Positions 56,022 through 64,000 of a DNA stretch of 64,000 nt are shown piece after piece. The position numbers and the translations under genes were made by a program. Below the pieces are notes generated by a model. That model was given only the letters and a program-made list of their open reading frames with translations, did no database searches and had not been told where the DNA came from. Each line of letters begins with the position of its first letter. Within the stretch, counting starts at the first letter, position 1. Origin of the DNA: Anodontia alba (lineage: Eukaryota > Mollusca > Bivalvia > Lucinida > Lucinidae). The stretch spans positions 128,239,555 through 128,303,554 of the forward strand of contig OZ024821.1 in assembly GCA_964016985.1 (NCBI GenBank), given 5' to 3'.

Positions 56022-57195
56022 TGCACCATGCCCCGCCACAGCGACATATTCCCTATGCACATCTGTAGTATAAGGGTTGAAAACAATCTAAGTTAAACAT
56101 GAAGAGAAGCAATAAACAGTTATTTCATTAAAAAAAAAAAACACACACACACACACACACACAAAAAGTCTAAGTTAAAAATGCAATAAAAAGTGATAAA
56201 AAGTAATTTCAGGATTCTGAAAAAAACAATATGTATATCTTCAGACCATCCTAAAAGTGTGTGTAAAGTTTCAAAAAGATCGGCCTGAAAATGTAGGAGG
56301 AGTCGCTTGTACAAGGTACATACTCCCTATACATTTCTGTAGTATTAGGGCTCGAAAAAAGTCTAAGTTAAAAATGCAAAAAATGTAATAAAAAATAATT
56401 TCAGGATTCTGAAAAAACAATATGCGTATCTTCAGACCATCCTAAAAGTGCCTGTAAAGTTTGAAAAAGATTGGCTTAAAACTGTAGGAGGAGTTGCCAG
56501 CAGAAGGTACATACTCCCTATACAGTTCTTAGTATTAGGGCTCGAAAAAAGTCTAATTTAAAAATGCAAAAAATGTGATAAAAAATAAATTCAGAACTCT
56601 GAAAAAACAATATGCATATCTTCAGACTATCCTAAAAGCGCCTGTTAAGTTTGAAAAGGATTGGCTTAAAACTGTATGAGAAGTTGCAGGCAGAAGGTAC
56701 ATACTCCCTATACATTTCTGTAGTATTAGGGCTCGAAAAAAGTCTAAGTTAAAAATGCAAAAAGTGTGATATAAAATAGTTTCAGGATTCTGAAAAAACA
56801 ATATGCATATCTTCAGACCATCCTAAAAGCACATGTAAAGTTTGAAAAGGATTGGCCTAAAACTGTAGGAGGAGTTGCGGGCAGAAGGTACATACTCCCT
56901 ATACATTTCTGTAGTATTAGGGCTTGAAAAAAGTCTAAGTTAAAAATGCAAAAAATGAGATAAAAAATAATTTCAGGATTCTGAAAAAACAATATGCATA
57001 TCTTCACACCATCCTAAAAGCGCCTGTAAAGTTTTAAAAGGATTGGCCTAAAACTGTAGGAGGAGTTGCGGGCAGAAGAATGGTGGGGGCGATGACGGAC
57101 GGACGGACGGACTGACTGATGGACGGACGGACACTCATAATTTCAGAGGGTATAACATAATACCCCACCACTTTTTTAGTGGCGGGGCATAAAAA
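56022..57195 (+). mobile_element. Tandem-core element, five to six 185-bp units
   Basis: The leader CATGCCCCGCCACAG (56027) matches the 3' hairpin ATACCCCACCACTTTTTTAG...GTGGCGGGGCATAAAAA (57153-57195). Units start GTACATACTCCCTATACATT (56316, 56508, 56697, 56888). A GGACGGACGGAC tract at 57096-57132 follows. A family B right arm and MITE A follow its 3' end. Confidence 0.82.
56140..56163. repeat. (CA)n microsatellite
   Basis: Twelve CA units next to an A run. Confidence 0.95.
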
Positions 57196-57221
57196 TTATT
57201 TAAGATTGTTGTCTGCTGCTG

Positions 57222-57435
57222 TTAACCCTTGTCCTGCTGAGCCTGGATATACCCTGCCTTTGCAAACAGTGTAGATCCGGATCAACTGGCTTCTGAAGAA
57301 GCCAACTGATCTGGATCTGCACTATTTGTCATTCAGTATGTGAATTTATGTCAACAATCTGGATTAAGTAATCTGATTGGCTGTCAATTAAAAATGGATG
57401 TGGCATCTTAATTTATTCAGCATGACAAGGGTTAA
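57222..57435 (+). mobile_element. MITE family A, copy 11, nested in family B arm
   Basis: Clean TTAA-bounded copy. It is preceded by TTGTCTGCTGCTG and followed by GACTGGTGCTTTGGTTAA, which is the split right end of a family B MITE. Confidence 0.88.
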
Positions 57436-57449
57436 GACTGGTGCTTTGG

Positions 57450-57657
57450 TTAACCCTTTAAGTGCCAAGCAGAATTTGTAGCAAAAGACATTCTACTTTT
57501 TTTTTTTTCTTTTTTTTTTTTCAGAGATAAGTCTTGACATTTCATGTGAATCATCTGCCAAGCAGACAATTCACATGAAACATCAAGACTTGTTTTCTTT
57601 GAAAACTAAAAAAGAAAGCGTCATCTGCTGCAGTTGTGATTGGCACTTTATGGTTAA
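57450..57657. mobile_element. MITE family B copy
   Basis: TTAACCCTTTAAGTGCCAAG to GGCACTTTATGGTTAA. Long complementary arms around GCCAAGCAGACAATTCACAT. Its left TTAA doubles as the end of the older split B copy. Confidence 0.82.
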
Positions 57658-57754
57658 TAAAGTTCTTGAGGCTGATAATCCACTCAGAAAAACACAAGCA
57701 TTCTCAAAGCTGTGATTGCAACTATAAATGGAGTGTTTCCTGATTCTTTCAAAA

Positions 57755-57884
57755 GATGACATTTGGAAATATTCTCCAATGAGACAATCTGCATAAAATT
57801 CCAAAGCCCATTTCCTGGGAAAAATAAGAAAAATATCATAATTTATCATTTGCTGAATTTGCCTAGACAGTGGTAAAAGCTAAA
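57755..57884. mobile_element. MITE family C fragment
   Basis: CTCCAATGAGACAATCTGCA, CCCATTTCCTGGGAAAAATA, ending GCCTAGACAGTGGTAAAAGC. Confidence 0.65.
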
Positions 57885-57966
57885 TAACCCGTTATTGGTT
57901 ACAAATATGAGCTTCATTCATAGGAAGTTGTCTTATTCCATGTGTAAATAGCAAAAAACATACATC

Positions 57967-58243
57967 ATTACGAAAACTCGCCTATACAAGTATATAGAAA
58001 ATTTCACCTCCAAAAAACTGAAAATTTTCAGATAAAAACTCTGATACTTTTTATATTTCTGCTCAAAACATAGATTGTGGGTACTTGTTAGAATCGCCTC
58101 GGCGAGGCAGTTCTAACGAGTACCCACAATCTATGTTTTTGAGAAGAAATAAGAAAAATAATGTTACCCCTGTAAACCCCAGTTTTACTATATAAAAGTG
58201 GGGTTTAAGGGGGTCAAAATTATATAGGCGTGTTTTCATGATG
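57967..58243. mobile_element. MITE family D2 copy
   Basis: ATTACGAAAACTCGCCTATA to TATAGGCGTGTTTTCATGAT; hairpin TAGAATCGCCTCGGCGAGGC. Confidence 0.8.
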
Positions 58244-58767
58244 TTCAAGTCAATCAAATGAAGGACCGCTGACACTAACATAGGCAATCTGCCTATTCTA
58301 GGGTCAATTGTTTACATACAATCTAGCCATAGTATACATACACCAAAATTTCTTTAAGGTTGTGTTGTCCACATGATTAAAATTGACCAATGAAATCAAA
58401 GTATGCGTTTGTACAAAATCCAAGCAACAGTTATCCATAGCCATGCTATTCTTGTTGCTGTGACATCAGAGTGCTGTATAAAGCGGGTTATCTATAAAAC
58501 CTGGACTGGGACACTGGCAAAGAGTACAGATCCAGATCAGAGCCTGCAGAACACAGTGTCTGATCAGGGTCTGCCCTGTATGCTTAAATTACAGGAAGTT
58601 TAGGGTTAAATGAAACAGTCAAGTCCCCGTTCAGGACCATTTTCCCAGCCTACACTCAAAGACTATCGACCCACCAGTGCTGTTAGTGCTTTGATTTAAT
58701 TCCTTGATTTTCCTTTACCATTATCATAGCTCTAGACAAGGTGCTTTTTTCAACCATAAAATACTGG

Positions 58768-58979
58768 GCCCAGTTGTTCAAAGCATGGTTAGCTTAATGA
58801 GCTCATTAGTGGTGAAAATGTTAACTGTTCTAGTAAGTACAATATCAAATTCACTGGTATTTTTGCTGAAAAATGTGCGTAGCTTTGCTAATGCAAAAGC
58901 TACTCACATTTTTCAGCAATGATTAAAGTTTTAACGATATGTTAACTAACGACATCGTTAGTTTTGAACAACTGGGCCC
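58768..58979. mobile_element. MITE family K nested in family D
   Basis: TGGGCCCAGTTGTTCAAAGC to TTTTGAACAACTGGGCCC. Inner hairpin AAAATGTGCGTAGCTTTGC...GCAAAAGCTACTCACATTTT. It interrupts a family D element whose halves are 58725-58767 and 58980-59100. Confidence 0.83.
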
Positions 58980-59108
58980 CGATATTTTTCTTATTTCGCC
59001 ACAAAAAACACGTTGTGGTAGTCATTGGAAGTGCCTCAGCAAGGAGCTCCCAATGAGTACCCACAACATGTTTTCATGGAGAAATAAGAAACAGAGGATC
59101 TTAAATGA

Positions 59109-59231
59109 GTGGTCATTTAATATAAAATTTATGAAACGAGTTTGGGTAATTTTGGGGTATTTTTCGAGCCTTGGCAAGCAAAATTCCGAAATTACCCTAT
59201 GAGTTTCATAAATTTCATATTTAATGACCAC
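59109..59231. repeat. Short inverted-repeat element
   Basis: GTGGTCATTTAATATAAAAT and GTTTCATAAATTTCATATTT...AATGACCAC are complementary; inner GGGTAATTT/AAATTACCC. Confidence 0.65.
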
Positions 59232-60005
59232 GAATATAAGATTCTGTTTATCACATGGTCCTTCTGATGACAAAAAAAAATGCACAAAATATATTAAGAT
59301 AACGGCTTTCCATAGGTAAGCGGAACAACTCTCTACCAAAGATTCAATAGTACTACGCAACAAAACTAGTTTGCATATTATTTGATAAGTACTGAAAATA
59401 ACTAGACACAAGGCTCAGGAAAACCAGAAAAATAGCCAGTCTGGACCGAAATTAAGAATTCTGGACCGATTTCAAACACCCCAAAATGCTAATAAATCAG
59501 TCCAACACGTTTGTGCCTTGAACCCCATTTTTCCCCAACCAACCAATTTTCACAAATCAATGATGTCTAAAAAATCACAAAGGGTCAAGTCTTCCCACGT
59601 CCGTGCACCTTTTAACTGCGATATTATGGTAGTAAAAAGGCTCTAAACGGTCATTTGACATGTATATTGGAGAGACAGCTGAATAACGGCAACCTACCGC
59701 AGCACAAATTAATTACGTCATTATCCAAACATTGTCAAAAAATCAACACTTCACTGACCTTTGTGTGGTAAACAAGCAATTAACACGAATCATCAGTAAC
59801 GGTAGTCTGATAATTAATCCGTTTGTGTGACACGTGTGAATACACTGAGACTGCAAAACATCCAGGTGCAGTCGGCGTGTCCAAAAAGATCAAAGGTCGC
59901 TTTACTGAGAGTGATAAAAGAATGCACCGCTTGAACGCACCCATTTTTCTTCCTCTTCTTTTTTGATTTGATCAACACGGTTTGTCGGTCCCAGATTCGA
60001 TAAAT

Positions 60006-60072
60006 GACTTCCCAAACCATGTACGTCCAGATCAGATGTTGCATACAACAGCATCTGATCTGGGTATTATTG
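60006..60072. repeat. Solo copy of shared palindrome
   Basis: GTCCAGATCAGATGTTGCAT / ACAGCATCTGATCTGGGTAT inside the hAT-like element; the outer AGTGTAGA arms are decayed. Confidence 0.6.
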
Positions 60073-60621
60073 ATTGCTTCTTCTTTTTTTTTTTTTTTTT
60101 TTTTGTTGTTGATTGCCGTAACACTCGAGTATAATTCAAGGTAGATTTCACGGTAAAAATAAGTAATACACCACTTGCGCTAGACAAGATTGGTCAGTGC
60201 TTAAAATTTAAGCAGTCTGATTAAATCTTGAAACATTGAACTGCAAAACCGCCCATGGAGCAGGCCTTTTTTATTAGACCTAATTAGGTCCATGAAAGTC
60301 GTTTCGTTCCGTCTCTCCTGTTTCCCGCCATCTTCGTGCTTATACAAGACGGGAATCAGTTGTTTATAAATAGTTTAGGAAAACTCTGCGGAGGTGGAAA
60401 TAAAAACAAAACCGTTTTTTTTTTTTTTCTTTCTTTCTTTTTACATACCTGATTGTATTTATTGATGACCCCAGCTTTGATCATGCTCGTTATACCCGGA
60501 CTTCCGTCATATAACGGAGTTGAGGTGTATTATTTAAAAGGAGTTATAGGACTGCCAATTGTCATTAGTTTTCGTGACAGGTGATATATACATATTTTTT
60601 TTTTTTGGAAATGGGCTCATT

Positions 60622-60632
60622 GATGACGTCAT
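60622..60632. promoter_or_regulatory. CRE-like palindrome inside hAT-like element
   Basis: The perfect 8-bp cAMP-response element TGACGTCA lies here, about 50 bp from the element end. It is known to bind CREB/ATF proteins. It also occurs near 53310 and 55378. A chance match or transposon-end palindrome is possible. Confidence 0.25.
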
Positions 60633-60728
60633 CGTCATCGGCTGGACCGATTCAGATTTCAAAATTTCCAGAGCCCTGACTAGACACAAGATAAATATGT
60701 CATTCATTAAACTGTAGGAATTAATGAT

Positions 60729-61034
60729 TTGTTTGTTTGTGTTTAGGTTTTACGGCCCAGTCAACCCAATGGGGTCATGTTGAGCGCGGTCAGTTTACCT
60801 AACCACACGTTTACTGGGCAGGCTTAGTCCTCTACGCGGTTAACCAGTATTGTGCACATTCTTTCACCAGAAACTGACAACTGCCCTTCTTGAATCAGCA
60901 GAAGGGAGAGAATGACCGTAGAAAATATTTCATGATCAATCTCCACAAAAGAATGTTGCCGACCTCGGCGGGGGTTGAACCCGCGACCTCCTGGTCTCCA
61001 GCCGGATGGCGCATCCAACTGAGCCACCGAGGCC
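60729..61034 (-). mobile_element. tRNA-derived SINE, full length
   Basis: Minus-strand copy, 306 bp, with perfect 13-bp duplication AGGAATTAATGAT (60716-60728 and 61035-61047). The head has A box TGGCTCAGTTGG and B box GGGTTCAACCC. The sharp duplication and clean promoter boxes mark it as one of the youngest copies. Confidence 0.92.
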
Positions 61035-61047
61035 AGGAATTAATGAT

Positions 61048-62000
61048 GATTTTTATTTGAGCTAAATGAATTTAAAAATAGACATTCCCTTCAACATCAT
61101 TCAGCAAGTCAATATGTCACTGAGCATCAGTAGGGAAATCCCCGGAAGTCAGCTGTCGTACTTAAAGGTCACTGACCTAGATCAATACAGTTTATACGAT
61201 GGTTGATACACCAAAGTAAATGACAGATTTCAAGAACATAAAACATTTTAACTATAGTTTGAATTTTAATTTGACACATTTATTAACTGTCGGAGTAATG
61301 TTATTCTCCAATGCTTTTTTGGAGGTGATTTTTTTTTTTTCATTGACTGTTTGACGGCATCGATGTTGAAAGTGCCTCTAAATATGTTGCCGGAAAACAT
61401 CAAATTTTAACCACCATGAATATTTCTATTAGCTGTGTTATTCACATTGTGATTGTGTTGTGTCATCCCCTTCCATCAGTCTGACATTATCGTTCATCTC
61501 AAAATCATCTCAAGATTGAAGGCAGGATCTGTTTCAAAAGTGGAAGTTGTATCGACGAACGCTGACATCATCTTGATTGCTATCAATAAGCGGAGTAATA
61601 CGAATATTAATGAGGGTAATTAGGCTAACCAATGGGAAGCCTTGCAGGTGTTATAACATGTGTGGATATATGATTTTTATGACATGGGTTATTTCACTGA
61701 ATAACTTGATGGTCATGTGACAAAAATGTTATGTAGCTACCCCTTCTTATTTGGAGCTATGAATGTGGGCAATCTGCTCGTTTTCTGGGTATTGTCCCAG
61801 ATTTCCTGATTTCTCTATATCATTAAATCTTGTAATTTTAGGAAGATAAATGTACTACAAAAAAGCACAAATAGTCATATTCTAAAGACTTGTGTTTAGA
61901 GAAGCTGTATTTTCTTTATTTAGAGTTTTAGAAAATACTAGAACAGTGTTTTCAGAGAAAACAGGTGTCTCCCCATCTTGTAGCTAAAGAGTACAATTGC
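61048..62000. other. No feature recognised
   Basis: AT-rich unique-looking sequence. A family D end (CCCCTTCTTATTTGGAGCTATG) lies near 61740-61762 without its left half. Confidence 0.5.
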
Positions 62001-62233
62001 TTAACCCTTAAAGCGCTAATCACAACTGCAGCAGACAACTTTTTTATTTTTTGTTTTATTTTTCAAAGAAAACAAGTCTTGACATTTCATGTGAATCATC
62101 TGCTTGGCAGATGATTCACATGAAATGTCAAGACTTGTTATCTCTGAAAACTATAAAAAAAAAAAAATTTGAATATCGTCTGCTACAAATTTTGCTTGGC
62201 GCTTTAAATTTTGCTTGGCGCTTTAAGGGTTAA
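62001..62233. mobile_element. MITE family B, near-perfect foldback
   Basis: TTAACCCTTAAAGCGCTAAT to GGCGCTTTAAGGGTTAA. Arms AAGTCTTGACATTTCATGTG / inverse are almost perfect. A 20-bp tandem duplication (AATTTTGCTTGGCGCTTTAA) sits at the right end. Confidence 0.87.
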
Positions 62234-62344
62234 GTCTGACAGTTGTCGCAGAGGGCATGATGATGTTACGTGCCAGTAACCAAGTGTAATATAACGTATG
62301 GTCATATCATTTCTATGACATGATGTTTAATATCCGCTGAATAT

Positions 62345-62446
62345 CATGTGAAGATTTGAGACAATTTGCATGTTTTCTGGGAAATATAAGAAAATATTTC
62401 AAAACGTCCTGCTGGAAATTTTACCCAGAGAGCTAAGCCTTAAAGT
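62345..62446. mobile_element. MITE family C fragment
   Basis: GAGACAATTTGCATGTTTTC to TTTACCCAGAGAGCTAAGCC. Confidence 0.6.
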
Positions 62447-62554
62447 ACACCCTAATTTAGCTGAACTCTCATTAAATTCAATCTTCTATTACTCCCTGAT
62501 GTGTTCAAATAATCAGGTTCCACTCATAAGCCCAAATAAATAGCATATTAAGAA

Positions 62555-62725
62555 TACTTTTTCTTTTAAATTTGCATCAAAACATATCATGTGGATACTC
62601 ACTGGAATTGCCTCAAGAGGCAGTTCAACTCAATACCAAAAGATATATTTTGGTGCAAAAGTAGCGAAAATAATAAAAATTGTCCCAAAATATTGTAACA
62701 ATTATTGCCCTATCTGGGGCTATGG
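62555..62725. mobile_element. Foldback MITE family D
   Basis: CATCAAAACATATCATGTGG, ACTCACTGGAATTGCCTCAA, right arm diverged, ending TATCTGGGGCTATGG. Confidence 0.65.
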
Positions 62726-63040
62726 TTTGTACTGTAATAAAGAATAATAATTAGCCTTCAGTAGGTGGAGTTTAAACATTAGTAGACTGCATTTTCAAAT
62801 ATTTTTTTTTCATATTTTTCCTTGGAAATGGAGCTTGAATGACATATCAAGCCCTATTTTTCTACAAAAAAAAAAAAAAAAGCAAAAAAAAAAAAAAAAA
62901 AATGATCACTCATTTATTGGTTCCTAGTTTTGTCTGGAGCATGCTTTCGGCTACTGAAAAACTGGCACTGAATCAAAAGTGCATCAGAGACAAAAGATCC
63001 TGAAAAACAACCACATAGGGTGCACAGATCTTGAAAATCA

Positions 63041-63273
63041 GGGCCCAGTTGTTCAAAGCTAACGACGTCGTTAGTTAAAGATTCGTTAAAATTTACAGAG
63101 TGATACACAAATATTCTGAAATTTTTTGCTAAAAAAATGTGAGTAGCTTTTGCAGTACTCACATTTTTTCAGCAAAAAATTTCAGAAAATTGTATATTGA
63201 ATCCGCTAAAACAGTTAACGAAATGACCCTTAACGAGCTCGTTAAGCTAACGACGCTTTGAACAACTGGGCCC
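63041..63273. mobile_element. MITE family K copy
   Basis: GGGCCCAGTTGTTCAAAGCT to GCTTTGAACAACTGGGCCC, with hairpin AAAAAATGTGAGTAGCTTTT and inverse. A split family D copy follows. Confidence 0.83.
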
Positions 63274-63282
63274 AAGCAAGAA

Positions 63283-63385
63283 AAAGCTCCAGATAATAAA
63301 AATATTTTTAACTATTATTTTTCTTTCTTCTCCACAAAAATACATATTGTGGGTAGTACATGTTAGAATTAGAATTACCTCAAGG
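63283..63385. mobile_element. Foldback MITE family D, left half
   Basis: AAGCTCCAGATAATAAAAAT, CTCCACAAAAATACATATTG; truncated at the GT/G tract. Confidence 0.65.
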
Positions 63386-63426
63386 TGTGTGTGTGTGGGG
63401 GGGGGGGGGGGTGGTGGGGGGGGGGA
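63386..63426. repeat. (GT)n then poly-G tract
   Basis: GTGTGTGTGTG followed by G runs of 13 and 11 with a GTGGT break. It truncates a family D foldback and could form a G-quadruplex. Confidence 0.9.
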
Positions 63427-63914
63427 ATGAACACTTTTTTTTCCCATTTCTGAAATGACTGAAAATTTCATTTGATACACAAGGATAAACTGCCTTTTTA
63501 GATGTCTGATTACTGTAATTGGACAGTATCTTTTTTTTCTTTCTGACCGCATGGAGTTTAATTATGCACCTACCCTGAATGCATTCATTTTTTAAATCAG
63601 AATTTAGTTCATAATTGCCTTTTCACATCTTAAATAACACTTCTTGAAACTGAGTTAAACCTGTCTGATTAACACTTATGTGCCTTGCTTGATGAACATA
63701 CAACAACAGGTCTTGAGATTTCTTGATATACTTCTTTTTCCTTCTTTCTTTATTTTTGTATATGTTTGGTTGTGCAAATGGTAGAATGTCAGACTTTGAG
63801 AGGATAACTACACTTCAAGAGTCATCTCTCTTGGAAGTGTATTCATTTACCTTCCCAAGATTTTCTGGATCCTCTCGTGAAGTGTTTTGTACTTTTGTCA
63901 TTCCTTTTAGAATC
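63427..63914. other. No feature recognised
   Basis: AT-rich; ACACTTCAAGAGTCATCTCT and TTGGAAGTGT form a weak foldback near 63810. Nothing coding. Confidence 0.45.
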
Positions 63915-64000
63915 TTTGCTTGTTTGATTTGGGGGTTTACGGTCCAATCTACATCGTTAGGATCATGTCAGGCCTGTCAGTTAACCTACTCACACTTCCT
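63915..64000 (-). mobile_element. tRNA-SINE, 3' end, cut by window edge
   Basis: Starts TTTGATTTGGGGGTTTACGG and continues with the family pattern (GGTCCAATC, GGATCATGTC, GTCAGTTAACCTA). The window ends before the tRNA head. Confidence 0.75.

Larger units (their letters stand above)
59409..60678. mobile_element. hAT-like non-autonomous DNA transposon
   Basis: A 1,270-bp segment bounded by the 8-bp direct repeat ACTAGACA (59401-59408 and 60679-60686). Its ends are imperfectly inverted: CAAGGCTCAGGAAAA on the left, and CAGGGCTCTGGAAAT read inward from the right. CAGGG ends with 8-bp duplications are the hallmark of hAT elements. There is no transposase. The interior has GACCGAATT-like repeats near both ends, a short foldback around 60023-60063 (AGATCAGATG...CATCTGATCT), poly-T tracts, and promoter-like motifs CGGAAGT (near 60495, minus) and TGACGTCA (near 60622). 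Confidence 0.6.

Noticed and set aside
60446..60486. Possible first exon of the PH gene (MIKAGVINKYNQ before GTATGT, minus strand), which would fit a PH first strand
   Set aside because: It ends in phase 0 while the exon at 47121-47301 needs one leading base, and it lies inside the hAT-like element. A missing linking exon could still rescue it.
60960..61034. tRNA gene from A and B boxes
   Set aside because: The same head occurs in several SINE copies with target duplications and lacks a proper acceptor stem; it is a SINE head.
62001..62233. Long hairpins as microRNA precursors or terminators
   Set aside because: They belong to high-copy TTAA-bounded MITE families; terminators of bacterial type are not expected here.

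Overview
This is eukaryotic, AT-rich, intron and intergenic-type DNA packed with transposable elements. It has no operons and no prokaryotic gene density. Long tandem-core elements with a GGAC/ACGG tract and a 3' terminal hairpin, mariner copies, tRNA-headed SINEs and very many palindromic MITEs together suggest a bivalve mollusc. A heterodont clam or mussel is my best guess; this rests on repeat character, not on a diagnostic gene.

Host gene: five short exons on the minus strand (47121-47301, 36971-37043, 36567-36647, 34723-34912, 7211-7523) have consensus splice sites, and all four junctions agree in reading phase. Joined, they encode most of a pleckstrin-homology (PH) domain followed by a Ser/Arg/Lys-rich linker. 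The PH core and the residues just after it resemble the TBC1D2 (Armus) family of Rab GAPs. The gene spans at least 40 kb and runs off both ends of what I can see: the start codon and first PH strand are missing upstream, and any TBC domain would lie left of position 1.

Mobile DNA: there is one structurally complete mariner (43220-44559) with an open 358-residue DD34D transposase and 30-bp inverted ends. Two mariner relics are also present (22377-23600; 38622-39607). A hAT-like non-autonomous element (59409-60678) has 8-bp target duplications. A tRNA-derived SINE family occurs in eight copies, seven on the minus strand, three with clear target duplications. About sixteen pearl/HINE-like elements have tandem cores. 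A 2.4-kb minisatellite of roughly 43-bp units lies at 19595-21985.

MITEs: several palindromic families (called A, B, C, H, I here) begin TTAA-CCC and end GGG-TTAA, which suggests piggyBac-type mobilisation. They sometimes sit end to end sharing a single TTAA (37080-37809; 48427-48966). A second large group (D) has foldback arms around a GGGTACTCATTAGAA core and ends like CATAGCTCCAGATAAGG. Families L, K, N, Q and D2 have other inverted ends. One 60-70 bp palindrome (GCAAACAGTGTAGA...TCTACACTGTTTGC) recurs inside families whose ends are otherwise unrelated, and this modular sharing is the most unusual thing in the window.

Layout: 1-7.2 kb tandem-core elements; 7.2-7.5 kb last visible exon; 7.5-34.7 kb a giant intron with tandem arrays, mariner relic and minisatellite; 34.7-47.3 kb the PH-domain exons with intact mariner, mariner relic and MITE trains in the introns; 47.3-64 kb upstream intron or 5' flank with SINEs, tandem-core elements and the hAT-like element.
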